Source: CALMEC01 sp964434425 (GTDB lineage Bacteria; Actinomycetota; Thermoleophilia; Miltoncostaeales; Miltoncostaeaceae). Taken from it: a stretch of DNA of 64,000 bases. The translations under genes and the position numbers were made by a program. The stretch lies in NCBI GenBank assembly GCA_964434425.1, contig CAYSVH010000003.1:1-64000 (forward strand), read 5' to 3'. The notes under the pieces are model-generated. The model did not search any database. It was not told where the DNA came from and saw only the letters and a list, made by a program, of their open reading frames with translations. This document shows positions 25,137 to 33,091 of this stretch, in pieces; the stretch's first letter is position 1; each line of letters opens with the position of its first letter.

Positions 25137-25919
25137 TCACCGTTCGTCGATGCGGATGTCATCCACGCGGAAGCCGGTCCGGTCACCCCGCAGCCCGACA
25201 TTGCCGGGACCGGGGATCGGCGGACCACCCCGGTCGGAGTCCTCGGCGCTCAGTGCCCGACGACCGTCGATCGACATCGCAATCCGCGGGTTCCCGTTCT
25301 CATCGATGAGATCCACGGCGACGTCGTGCCATTGACCGATCGTCATCGGAGCACGGGCCGTGCCGAGGGTGACGTAGGTGCCGCCGTTGGCCGCGCCGCC
25401 CGGCATCTTCTTCTTGATCGCCACCGTCCCGTCACGGCGGAAGACGCTCGCGACATAGAGCTCGGCCTCACCGCGATGGCGGAGAAAGACGTGGACCCCG
25501 GCCCACGCCGTGTCGCCTCCTGACGGTGCGTCCTCCGCATCGATCCGCAGGCGGAACCGGACCGATGGATCGGTGAACACCCGCCGACTGGTCATCCGGA
25601 AGGTCGCCGACCCGGTCCCATTGCTCGACGACGCGTCGGGAGACACGGTGTCGGGAGGCCCGCTCCATCCCGTCCCGTCGTGACGGAACAGCGACCCGGC
25701 GGTCACATCCCAGTCCGGACTTCTCACACCCCTGGGATCCTCGGGATTCCAATGCGCGTACTCATTGGTGATCAACCCGTCCGGTCCGGCGAAGTCCTCG
25801 ACCAAGGCCCCCTCCGCGCCGTCGAGGGCATCCGGGTCGTCCGAGCACGAGGTCGGCACTGCGGCGGCCGCCATCGCCGTCAGCACGACACACACCACGG
25901 CCCCACGCCACCGCACCAT
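25137..25919 (-). CDS. Secreted concanavalin-like (LamG/GH16-fold) protein
   Basis: A 260-residue protein with a signal peptide (VRWRGAVVCVVLTAMAAAAVPTS before C25); the P-T-S-C could be a weak lipobox. The mature part is beta-rich: EDFAGPDGLITNEYAHWNPED, SATFRMTSRRVF, VRFRLRIDAE, WAGVHVFLRHRGEAELYVASVFRRDG, IGQWHDVAVDLIDENGNPRIAMSIDG and VGLRGDRTGFRVDDIRIDE. The last segment is the usual closing strand of LamG/DUF1080-type jelly rolls. I see no GH16 catalytic ExDxxE, so a polysaccharide-binding role is more likely than lysis. It runs convergently with the deacetylase, 4 bp away, and may bind the same polymer. Confidence 0.65.
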   Translation of the reverse strand: MVRWRGAVVCVVLTAMAAAAVPTSCSDDPDALDGAEGALVEDFAGPDGLITNEYAHWNPEDPRGVRSPDWDVTAGSLFRHDGTGWSGPPDTVSPDASSSNGTGSATFRMTSRRVFTDPSVRFRLRIDAEDAPSGGDTAWAGVHVFLRHRGEAELYVASVFRRDGTVAIKKKMPGGAANGGTYVTLGTARAPMTIGQWHDVAVDLIDENGNPRIAMSIDGRRALSAEDSDRGGPPIPGPGNVGLRGDRTGFRVDDIRIDER

Positions 25920-26071
25920 CCTCGGCGCCCTCGATCGTCATTGCGGAAAGACGGCCGGGGACGCTACCAAAACAACCGGCCGTCGGACAGCACGCCGGCC
26001 TCGTCGAGCCTCCGGCCTCCGGCTCCGGTGGCGCCACATCCCATCCATCGATCCGAGATCAAAAGGATGCT

Positions 26072-26381
26072 TACGATCTCACGTTCTGCAACGCGGACGG
26101 CGGGCAAACCTTCGGTTAATTGCAGGATGAATGCAGGGAACGCCACTCGGGTTCGTCACGACTTGGACCGGAGTCCCACAGCTGCTAGTAACCAGGCTTC
26201 CCGCAAGTGTGATGCCATCGCCGTGAGGATGACGGACGACTGAGCATGGGTGTGTCGCCTCTGGGATGAGGGTTCTCTCATTCCGTGTTCACGCTCGTCT
26301 CATGTGCCGTTCGTACGGTGGTTGCACGCGATCACGAAGGATTCGTGGCCGCGTCGGCATCCAAGCAAGGAGGTAATCCAA
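26072..26381 (+). ncRNA. Possible structured 5' leader of the CAP-domain gene
   Basis: A -10-like TACGAT (26072-26077) is followed by ~300 nt with lower GC than its surroundings and no gene. It contains GGGCAAACC (26102-26110), a short AACC-TTC-GGTT hairpin, TGCAGGATGAATGCA, and an 8-bp hairpin GGGATGAG/CTCATTCC (~26263-26286) about 95 nt before the start codon. GGGCAAACC is a hallmark of the class I cyclic-di-GMP riboswitch, but the expected GACGCAAAGCC partner is not visible, so assignment is not supported. The rest of the gap from 25920 is probably the promoter of the divergent secreted-protein gene. Confidence 0.25.
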
Positions 26382-26906
26382 ATGATCCGACGTCGTGTCG
26401 CGGTCGCCGTGGGCGTAATCGCCGCGGCCACCGTCACCGCGCCGGCCCTGGCGGAGGGATCGCTTCTGGCCCCGCCCGGAAAGTGCGCCGGGCAGGCGAC
26501 CGTGGGTGCAGCGCCCGCGGTCCACCGGGCGGCGCTGCACTGCCTGGTCAACCACGCCCGCGCGCGGACCGGCGCGCCCGCACTGCGCGCCAATGCCTGG
26601 CTCGTCAAGACGGCGAACGGCAAGGTCACCCGCGTGCGGAAGTGCCAGCAGTTCTCCCACACGCCCTGCGGCATCCCGAACACGCTTGCGGGCTCCGGGT
26701 TGTCCCGTCTGGGCGAGGTCATCTACGCGGGCCGCACGGCGCAACGCGGAACGCCGCGTGCCACGATGGCCGCCTGGCTGGCGTCACCGCCGCACCGCCG
26801 CTCGCTGCTCAGCCGTTCGTACCGGGTCATCGGGGTCGGCCACGCCCGGCAGACCCCCCTCAACGGCAGCCCCGCCTGGGTCTGGGTGGCGAACCTGGGC
26901 GCCTGA
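26382..26906 (+). CDS. Secreted CAP (SCP/PR-1)-domain protein
   Basis: A 174-residue protein with a clean signal peptide (RRRVAVAVGVIAAATVTAPALA, cut after ALA) and one CAP domain: CLVNHARARTGAPALRAN (first helix), FSHTPCG (the metal-site histidine and a cysteine), GEVIYAG, MAAWLASPPHRRSLLS (the W-x-S-xx-H-xx motif) and YRVIGVGHA. Bacterial CAP proteins act outside the cell, at the wall or on partners, and their activity is poorly known. Five cysteines suggest disulfides. The start is certain: AAGGAGGT at 26367-26374 lies 7 nt upstream, the best Shine-Dalgarno site in this window. Confidence 0.85.
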   Translation: MIRRRVAVAVGVIAAATVTAPALAEGSLLAPPGKCAGQATVGAAPAVHRAALHCLVNHARARTGAPALRANAWLVKTANGKVTRVRKCQQFSHTPCGIPNTLAGSGLSRLGEVIYAGRTAQRGTPRATMAAWLASPPHRRSLLSRSYRVIGVGHARQTPLNGSPAWVWVANLGA

Positions 26907-26993
26907 CCCCCGGCCGCCGGCCCGGCAGGTGGGCGCACCGCCTCCCTGCCGGCCCGGCTGCCGACCGTGGTGGGCGGGTGATACCCACCGATC

Positions 26994-27030
26994 GGGTGGG
27001 GTGCCGATCCGTGAGGACGGCACCCCACCC
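26994..27030. terminator. Bidirectional hairpin between the CAP gene and glpK
   Basis: GGGTGGGGTGCCG and CGGCACCCCACCC form a perfect 13-bp stem with an 11-nt loop between convergent genes. A second hairpin (CCGGCAGG/CCTGCCGG) lies at ~26922-26948. Confidence 0.7.
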
Positions 27031-27037
27031 GTCGCGG

Positions 27038-28537
27038 TCAGTCCTCGACCCAGTCGAAGGTCCGGGTGACCGCCTTCTTCCACATGGCGTACTCCCTGGC
27101 GACCTTGTCCGGGTCCATCTGGGGACTCCATTCCTTGTCCTTGCCCCAGTTGGCACGGAGGTCGTCGACCTTCTCCCAGAATCCGACGGCGAGTCCCGCG
27201 GCATACGCCGCACCGAGACACGTGGTCTCGGCCACGGTCGGCCGGATGACCGGCACGCCGAGGACATCCGACTGGAACTGCATCAGGATCTCGTTGGCGA
27301 CCATTCCTCCGTCGACCTTGAGGGCCGTCAGGGCGACACCCGAGTCCTGGTTCATGGCGTCCACGACCTCACGGGTCTGCCACGCCGTCGCCTCCAGCAC
27401 CGCGCGGGCGATGTGATTGCGGTTCACGTAGCGGGTGAGGCCGACGATGGCACCGCGCGCGTCGGACCTCCAGTACGGCGCGAAAAGCCCCGAGAACGCG
27501 GGCACGAAGTACACACCGCCGTTGTCCTCGACCTCCTTGGCCAGCTCCTCGACCTCGGGGGCCGAGTCGAACATCCTGAGGTTGTCGCGGAGCCACTGGA
27601 CCAGCGAACCGGTGATGGCGATCGAGCCCTCGAGCATGTACTTCGCCGGCTCGTCACCGATCTTGTACCCCACACCGGTGATGAGGCCGTTCTTCGACGG
27701 CATCGGCGTCTCGCCGGTGTTCAGGAGAACGAAGCATCCCGTTCCGTAGGTGTTCTTCGCCTCGCCCTCGTCGAAGCAGGTCTGGCCGAAGAGCGCGGCC
27801 TGCTGGTCTCCCAGGTCCCCGGCGACGGGGATGCCCGCGAGGGCACCGATGGCGTCTCCGTAGACCTCGGATGATGCCGTGATCTCGGGGAGCATGGACC
27901 TCGGCACTCCGAGGATCTGAAGGCATTCGTCGTCCCAGTCGAGGGTCTCCAGGTCCATCATCATGGTCCGGCTGGCATTGGTGACATCTGTGATGTGCAC
28001 CCCGCCGTCGGTACCACCGGTCAGGTTCCAGATGACCCACGTGTCCATGTTCCCGAACAGCAGTTCACCGGCTTCGGCCTTGGCGCGTGCACCCTCCACG
28101 TTGTCGAGGATCCACCGGATCTTGGGTCCCGAGAAGTAGGTCGCGATGGGGAGACCCGTCTTCGCCCGGAAGCGGTCCGGTCCCCCGTCGGAGGCGAGTT
28201 CGTCGCAGATCTTGTCGGTGCGCGTGTCCTGCCACACCAGCGCGTTGTGGATCGCCCGCCCGGTGGCCTTCTCCCACACCACCGTGGTCTCACGCTGGTT
28301 GGTGACACCGACCGCTGCGATGTCCTTCGGATCGATCCCCCCCTTGGAGAGGCAGCCCGCGATCACCTCCTGGGTGTTGGTCCAGACCTCCGCCGGGTCA
28401 TGCTCGACCCATCCGGGCTTGGGGAAGATCTGTTCGTGTTCCTTCTGATCGATCGCGACGACCTGCCCCCCATGGTCGAAAACCATGAAGCGGGTGCTGG
28501 TCGTCCCTTGGTCGACGGCACCGACGTACGTGGCCAT
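27038..28537 (-). CDS. glpK: Glycerol kinase
   Basis: Phosphorylates glycerol to sn-glycerol 3-phosphate with ATP. 499 residues, the usual length. FGGY-family signatures: VGAVDQGTTSTRFMVFD (ATP site), NQRETTVVWEKATGRAIHNALVWQDTRT (substrate site), YFSGPKIRWILDN, GTGCFVLLNTG, VYFVPAFSGLFAPYWRSDARGAIVGLTR and LKVDGGMVANEILMQFQSDVLGVPV. The ATG overlaps the dhaL stop by one base (TGATG) and has GGAGGA 5 nt upstream. It is the last gene of the leftward glycerol/dihydroxyacetone group. Confidence 0.96.
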   Translation of the reverse strand: MATYVGAVDQGTTSTRFMVFDHGGQVVAIDQKEHEQIFPKPGWVEHDPAEVWTNTQEVIAGCLSKGGIDPKDIAAVGVTNQRETTVVWEKATGRAIHNALVWQDTRTDKICDELASDGGPDRFRAKTGLPIATYFSGPKIRWILDNVEGARAKAEAGELLFGNMDTWVIWNLTGGTDGGVHITDVTNASRTMMMDLETLDWDDECLQILGVPRSMLPEITASSEVYGDAIGALAGIPVAGDLGDQQAALFGQTCFDEGEAKNTYGTGCFVLLNTGETPMPSKNGLITGVGYKIGDEPAKYMLEGSIAITGSLVQWLRDNLRMFDSAPEVEELAKEVEDNGGVYFVPAFSGLFAPYWRSDARGAIVGLTRYVNRNHIARAVLEATAWQTREVVDAMNQDSGVALTALKVDGGMVANEILMQFQSDVLGVPVIRPTVAETTCLGAAYAAGLAVGFWEKVDDLRANWGKDKEWSPQMDPDKVAREYAMWKKAVTRTFDWVED

Positions 28538-29178
28538 CACCGTCCTCCGTTCTGTGTTCCGAGTGTTTGTTCGGCGGCGCGGATCAGCAGTGCGCTCGAC
28601 GTGGCGCCGGGATCCTGGTGCCCGATGCTCCGCTCACCGAGGTAGCTCGCGCGCCCCTTCTGGGCGAGGAGCGGAATGGTCGCCGTCATGCCGTGGTCGG
28701 CCGCCTCCGCGGATGCGGTGAGGGCCGATGACATGTCCGCGCCGTCCTGGAGCGCGGCCGCATACGCGTCGCGCGCCGGGATGAGCGCATCCAGCATGGT
28801 CTTCTGCCCGGCCTCCGAGCGCCCGATCTTCTGGACGCCCGCGATGCCGGCCTCGAGAGCCGCCAACCAGTTCTCCGCCGTGAGCTCCGTCGTGCCGGCG
28901 AGGGCGTTCCCCGCCTGCATGAAGAGCGACCCGTACAACGGGCCTCCGGAGCCTCCGACCGTCGAGATGAGCGTCATCCCGACGGTCTTGAGCAGCTGAC
29001 CGATGTCGTCACCGTCCGGCAACTTCGCCACGGCCGCGGTCATGCCGCGATCCATGTTGATCCCGTGGTCGGCATCGCCGATCGCGGAATCGAGTTCGGT
29101 CAGCATCTCCTTGTTCTCGGCCACCGCGGACCGGAATCCTCGGATCCAGTCCGCCACGACCGTCGCGTCGATGCTCAT
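28537..29178 (-). CDS. dhaL: Dihydroxyacetone kinase, ADP-binding subunit DhaL
   Basis: A 213-residue all-helical subunit that holds ADP/ATP as a fixed cofactor and passes phosphate from DhaM to dihydroxyacetone on DhaK. The Mg-ADP motif SAIGDADHGINMDRGM (aspartates) and TVGGSGGPLYGSLFMQAG (phosphate loop) are intact, and DAAD-type helices follow. The start is the ATG with GGAGGT 4-5 nt upstream. It lies 25 nt after dhaK and overlaps glpK, so the three are one unit. A PEP-dependent kinase is implied because the DhaM partner is encoded at 35875-38475. Confidence 0.92.
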   Translation of the reverse strand: MSIDATVVADWIRGFRSAVAENKEMLTELDSAIGDADHGINMDRGMTAAVAKLPDGDDIGQLLKTVGMTLISTVGGSGGPLYGSLFMQAGNALAGTTELTAENWLAALEAGIAGVQKIGRSEAGQKTMLDALIPARDAYAAALQDGADMSSALTASAEAADHGMTATIPLLAQKGRASYLGERSIGHQDPGATSSALLIRAAEQTLGTQNGGR

Positions 29179-29203
29179 CTGCACCTCCACGTCGCCGGCA
29201 TTG

Positions 29204-30205
29204 TCAGACTCCCCAGCGCAACGCGGGGGTCAGTACCGGTGCATCCCAATAGCGGGTGATCTCGTCATCCAGCCGAAGCAGGGTGATCGAGCAACCCGCC
29301 ATCTCCAGCGATGTGATGTACGGCCCCACCAGATTGCGGCCGATCGTGATGCCGCGTTCCGACAGGATCGTGTTGAGTTCGTTGTAGACGACGTAGAGTT
29401 CGATGAGCGGCGTGCCGCCCATCCCGTTCACGAATGCGAGGACGGAGTCCCCCCTCTCGAACGGGAGGTCGTCCAGGATCGGTTCGGTCAGCATCCGGGT
29501 GATCTCGGCGGCCGTCGCGAGCGATCGCCGCTCACGTCCCGGCTCGCCGTGGATCCCGATGCCGATCTCCATCTCGTCGTCACCGAGTTCGAACGTGGGC
29601 TTGCCGGCGGCGGGTACGGTGCACGACGTGAGCGCCATGCCCATGCTCCGGACCTGGCCGTTGACCCGCTTGGCGAGATCGGTGACCTCGGCGAGCGACC
29701 GCCCGTCCTCGGCCGCGCCCCCGCAGATCTTCTCGAGGAGCACGGTACCGCCGACGCCACGGCGTCCCGCCGTGTAGAGGCTGTCCTTGACGGCCACGTC
29801 GTCGTCGATGACGAGGGCCTCGACGTCGATGCCCTCGGCTCCGGCCATGTCGGCGGCCATCTCGAAGTTCATGACGTCGCCGGTGTAGTTCTTGACGATG
29901 TGGAGGACACCGGCGCCTCCGTCCACCGCCTTGGTGGCTTCGAGCATCTGGTCGGGCGTCGGAGAGGTGAAGACCTCACCGGGGCACGCCGCGTCCAGCA
30001 TGCCCCTCCCGACGAAGCCGCCGTGCATGGGCTCGTGCCCCGAGCCCCCGCCCGAGACCAGCGCGACCTTCCCCGACACGGGCGCGTCCGCCCGCGTGAT
30101 GTAGTGGGGAGAGACGTTCACGCTGATGAGGTCGCCGTGTGCCGCCGCCATACCGGCCAGCGACTCGACGACGACGTCATCGGGGCTGTTGATCAGCTTC
30201 TTCAT
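29204..30205 (-). CDS. dhaK: Dihydroxyacetone kinase, substrate-binding subunit DhaK
   Basis: A 333-residue subunit that binds dihydroxyacetone covalently through a histidine. Motifs: VALVSGGGSGHEPMHGGFVGRGMLDAACPG (sugar and phosphate binding), VKNYTGDVMNFEMA, RRGVGGTVLLEKICGGAAE and EIGIGIHGEPGRER, which holds the hemiaminal-forming histidine. The start is the ATG with GGAGG 5 nt upstream. A tandem pair of inverted-repeat elements separates it from glpF, the next gene upstream on the same strand, so co-transcription with glpF must pass through them. Confidence 0.95.
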   Translation of the reverse strand: MKKLINSPDDVVVESLAGMAAAHGDLISVNVSPHYITRADAPVSGKVALVSGGGSGHEPMHGGFVGRGMLDAACPGEVFTSPTPDQMLEATKAVDGGAGVLHIVKNYTGDVMNFEMAADMAGAEGIDVEALVIDDDVAVKDSLYTAGRRGVGGTVLLEKICGGAAEDGRSLAEVTDLAKRVNGQVRSMGMALTSCTVPAAGKPTFELGDDEMEIGIGIHGEPGRERRSLATAAEITRMLTEPILDDLPFERGDSVLAFVNGMGGTPLIELYVVYNELNTILSERGITIGRNLVGPYITSLEMAGCSITLLRLDDEITRYWDAPVLTPALRWGV

Positions 30206-30218
30206 CACGTCCTCCTAG

Positions 30219-30379
30219 ATGGTTGGTTCTGCGGGATCGTGGATGTGGGGTGCGTCACCGGCGGATGCGGGGCGCCGCCGGGTGCCGAAGGGCATGCCGG
30301 TCGCCTGTTCGAGTCGTCCGGTGGCGCATCCGCGCCACCGGAGGCGTGCACCACGCCGCGAGACCGCGGAATCAACCAT
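30219..30379 (+). mobile_element. Family A inverted-repeat (MITE-like) element, copy 4
   Basis: A 161-bp unit with terminal inverted repeats ATGGTTGGTTCTGCGG / CCGCGGAATCAACCAT. It is preceded by CTAG (30215-30218) and followed by CGGG and an almost identical second unit. Interior landmarks are GATGTGGGGTGCG, GCCTGTTCGAGTCG and GGCGCATCCGCGCC (a palindrome). It lies 13 bp before the dhaK start and abuts that gene's ribosome site. The open frames through the pair are repeats of one 55-codon unit and are not credible genes. Confidence 0.75.
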
Positions 30380-30383
30380 CGGG

Positions 30384-30544
30384 ATGGTTGGTTCTGCGGG
30401 ATCGTGGATGTGGGGTGCGTCACCGGCGGATGCGGGGCGCCGCCGGGTGCCGAAGGGCATGCCGGTCGCCTGTTCGAGTCGTCCGGTGGCGCATCCGCGC
30501 CACCGGAGGCGTGCACCACGCCGCGAGATCGTGGAATCAATCAT
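30384..30544 (+). mobile_element. Family A inverted-repeat (MITE-like) element, copy 5 (tandem)
   Basis: 161 bp, differing from the preceding unit at only about three positions near the right end (GATCGTGGAATCAATCAT against GACCGCGGAATCAACCAT). CTAG follows directly and supplies the glpF stop codon TAG. CTAG on the outer sides of the pair suggests a 4-bp target duplication, with a later tandem duplication. Confidence 0.75.
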
Positions 30545-31288
30545 CTAGAGGTACAGACCGCGGAAGGCCAGACCGCCGAGGATCCCGCCGATGACCGGTC
30601 CGACCACGGGCACCCATGCATAGCTCCAGTCACTGGAACCCTTGCCGGGGATCGGCAGCAGCTGGTGTGCGATGCGCGGACTCAGGTCACGTGCCGGGTT
30701 GATCGCGTAGCCGGTCGGTCCACCCAGTGAGAGACCGATCGAGAATACGAGCAGACCCACGGCCAGCGGTCCGAGGCCACTGGCGAACTCCTCGCCACCG
30801 GTGAAGCTTCCGAAGTGGTTGAAGATCGCCATCACACCGAAGACGAGCACGAACGTGCCGACGATCTCGGTGAAGAGGTTGGCACCGGGGTTCCGGATGG
30901 CCGGCCCGGTCGAGAAGGAAGCGAGCTTGGCGCCCTGATCCTCGGTCGGACCCCAGTGCGGCAGATAGGTCAGGAAGACCAGGACGGCACCGATGAACGC
31001 ACCCGCGAACTGACCACCGAAGTACTGGAACGTAGCGCTCGTCGTGAGGCCGCCGGCATCCGGCTGCATCAGCGTTCCGAGCGTCACCGCGGGGTTGATG
31101 TGGGCCCCGGTGAACTGGCTGACGGCGTACACCGCCATGGCGACGGCGAGTCCCCACCCGGTGGTGATCACGATCCAGCCGGCGCTGTTCGCCTTTGACT
31201 TGGCGAGCACGACACCGGCGACGACGCCGTTACCGAGAAGAACCAGTAACGCGGTTCCCACCATCTCGGCCGTGAAGATGTTGTTCAT
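30545..31288 (-). CDS. glpF: Glycerol facilitator (aquaglyceroporin)
   Basis: A 247-residue six-helix channel with both pore motifs, HINPAVT in the first half and AINPARD in the second. The Asp after NPAR and the Gly/Phe-rich pore lining (GWGLAVAMAVY, GYAINPARDLSPR) are typical of glycerol channels rather than water-only aquaporins. It admits glycerol and possibly dihydroxyacetone. Three possible start codons sit in a row (GTG ATG ATG); the last has AAGGAG at the best distance. Its stop TAG lies in the CTAG that borders the tandem family A elements. It is divergent from glpA across a ~200-bp control region. Confidence 0.93.
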   Translation of the reverse strand: MNNIFTAEMVGTALLVLLGNGVVAGVVLAKSKANSAGWIVITTGWGLAVAMAVYAVSQFTGAHINPAVTLGTLMQPDAGGLTTSATFQYFGGQFAGAFIGAVLVFLTYLPHWGPTEDQGAKLASFSTGPAIRNPGANLFTEIVGTFVLVFGVMAIFNHFGSFTGGEEFASGLGPLAVGLLVFSIGLSLGGPTGYAINPARDLSPRIAHQLLPIPGKGSSDWSYAWVPVVGPVIGGILGGLAFRGLYL

Positions 31289-31391
31289 CATCACTCCTTG
31301 GGTTGAAGGTGGCGCGTCCTCGCCCCTCTTGTCCGCGTTTCCCGAGGACGCGCGAGACTATGAAAAGACTGTCGTGTAGGAAATTGTACGT

Positions 31392-31402
31392 TTCGTAACG
31401 AA
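31392..31402. promoter_or_regulatory. Operator candidate TTCGTAACGAA in the glpF/glpA control region
   Basis: An 11-bp palindrome (TTCGT-A-ACGAA) midway between the divergent glpF and glpA genes, in a locally AT-rich stretch. Glycerol operons in actinobacteria are often controlled by IclR (GylR) or DeoR (GlpR) family repressors. Neither is encoded in the window. Confidence 0.4.
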
Positions 31403-31460
31403 CTTCATTTCGCACACTAGCGCACGTGAGTCGGCTCGGCACGACGGCACTCCGGATGTC

Positions 31461-31466
31461 TATGAT
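31461..31466 (+). promoter_or_regulatory. -10 box TATGAT for glpABC
   Basis: TATGAT would start transcription near 31473 and leave a ~23-nt leader with GGGAG shortly before the glpA ATG. The -35 region is weak, which suits regulated expression. Confidence 0.45.
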
Positions 31467-31495
31467 CGATCACGTCACCTGCCCCAGGGAGACAG

Positions 31496-33091
31496 ATGAG
31501 ATCCCTCGAGACCGACGTAGTCGTGGTCGGCGGCGGAGCCACCGGCGCCGGGGTTCTGCGTGACGCGGCGATGCGGGGATTCCGCACCATCCTGGTGGAA
31601 CGCGTGGACCTGGGCCAGGGAACCACCGGACGCTTTCACGGGTTGCTCCATTCGGGCGGCCGTTACGTGGTGAGCGACCCCCATTCGGCGACGGAATGCG
31701 CTCAGGAGACCGAGCTCCTGTCGCGCATCGCGGGCGACGCGGTCGAGATGACCGGGGGGCTTTTTGTCACAACGCCGCATGACGACCCCGCCTACGCCGA
31801 TGCCTTTGTCGCGGCCTGTCATGAGACGGGGGTCCCGGTCAACGAGATCCCGGTCGCCGAGGCCCTGCGCCAGGAGCCCAGGCTCAATCGCGGCATCACC
31901 CGTGCCTTCGAGGTGAACGACGGCTCCGTCGACGCGTGGCGTCTGATCTGGGGCAACGTGCGATCCGCCGAGGCCTACGGCGGGCAGGCCCTCACCTACC
32001 ACTGGGTGACCGATGTCCTGCGCGACGGGGACCGTGTCGCCGGCCTCGTCTGCCATGACGGCATCAGCGGCGAGGATGTCCGCATCGAGGCCGGTTTCGT
32101 CATCAACGCCACCGGCGCATGGGCGGGCGAGCTTGCGACGATGGCCGGCTGCCACGGCGTGGAGGTCGTACCCGGTCGCGGCATCATGATCGCGATGAAC
32201 CACCGGCTGGTCAGCCGGGTCATCAACCGCTGCGACCCGCCCGGCGACGGCGACATCCTCGTCCCCGTCCGGACCGTGTGCGTGATCGGCACCACCGACA
32301 CGCGCGCCGAGAGCCCCGACAACCTCGCCATCCCCCGTGACGAGGTCCAGCAGATGCTCGATGCGGGTGAGGTCCTCGTCCCCGGATTCCGCCAGGCCCG
32401 TGCGGTGCATGCCTGGGCCGGCGCACGCCCGCTGGTGCGCGACAGCCGTGTGTCCGAATCCGACACCCGCCACATGAGCCGCGGGATGTCCATCATGGAC
32501 CACAGGGAACGCGACGGCCTCAGCGGGTTCCTCACCATCGCGGGCGGCAAGGCCACCACCTACCGCCTGATGGCGAAGAACATCGTCGACGCGATGTGCG
32601 AGCAGATGGGTGTCGACCGGCCCTGCCGGACCGCCGACGAACCGCTGGCCGGCTCGCAGCCCGGTACCACCGTCGCCATCACCGACCGTCTTCGCGACCG
32701 CGAGGCCGACCGCCTCGACGACCAGATCATCTGTGAGTGCGAGCTGATGTCGCGCGGCATGCTGACCTCCCTCCTGCGCGAGCGTCCGTCGGCCGCGTTC
32801 GACGACGTGCGACGTCGGCTGCGACTGGGCATGGGCCCGTGCCAGGGGGGCTTCTGCGCGTACCGCGCCGCGGGCATCGCCCACCAGGACGAGCACATCG
32901 ACATCGCCCGGGCCAACGGGCTGATGCGCATGTTCCTCAGGAACCGCTGGATCGGCCTGCACTCGATCCTCTTCGGCGACCAGGTCCGGCAGACGGCGCT
33001 CGACGACTGGATCGCCCGGGGGACGCTCGACATCGAACACCTCCCGGAGGCCGACGCGCTGCCCAGCCGCCCGGCGGGGATCGAGATATGA
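31496..33091 (+). CDS. glpA: Anaerobic glycerol-3-phosphate dehydrogenase subunit A
   Basis: Oxidises sn-glycerol 3-phosphate to dihydroxyacetone phosphate. 531 residues. FAD-binding DVVVVGGGATGAGVLRDAAMRG, then RFHGLLHSGGRYV (glycerophosphate site), INATGAWAGELATMAG, PGRGIMIAMNHR and GFLTIAGGKATTYRLMAKN. A C-terminal BFD-like [2Fe-2S] domain (IICECEL ... GMGPCQGGFCAYR) marks it as GlpA rather than aerobic GlpD. The stop overlaps the glpB start (ATGA). With GlpB and GlpC it passes electrons to the membrane quinone pool. Confidence 0.95.
   Translation: MRSLETDVVVVGGGATGAGVLRDAAMRGFRTILVERVDLGQGTTGRFHGLLHSGGRYVVSDPHSATECAQETELLSRIAGDAVEMTGGLFVTTPHDDPAYADAFVAACHETGVPVNEIPVAEALRQEPRLNRGITRAFEVNDGSVDAWRLIWGNVRSAEAYGGQALTYHWVTDVLRDGDRVAGLVCHDGISGEDVRIEAGFVINATGAWAGELATMAGCHGVEVVPGRGIMIAMNHRLVSRVINRCDPPGDGDILVPVRTVCVIGTTDTRAESPDNLAIPRDEVQQMLDAGEVLVPGFRQARAVHAWAGARPLVRDSRVSESDTRHMSRGMSIMDHRERDGLSGFLTIAGGKATTYRLMAKNIVDAMCEQMGVDRPCRTADEPLAGSQPGTTVAITDRLRDREADRLDDQIICECELMSRGMLTSLLRERPSAAFDDVRRRLRLGMGPCQGGFCAYRAAGIAHQDEHIDIARANGLMRMFLRNRWIGLHSILFGDQVRQTALDDWIARGTLDIEHLPEADALPSRPAGIEI

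Noticed and set aside
26102..26230. Class I cyclic-di-GMP riboswitch
   Set aside because: GGGCAAACC is present, but the paired GACGCAAAGCC element and tetraloop receptor are not seen, so it is only listed as a possible structured leader.
30300..30330. TTCGAGTC in the family A elements, resembling a tRNA T-loop
   Set aside because: No acceptor stem, D-arm or anticodon arm can be drawn around it.
30205..30548. Proteins of ~110 residues encoded across the tandem family A elements
   Set aside because: Every frame repeats the same 55-codon unit with no coding bias; they reflect the DNA repeat, not genes.
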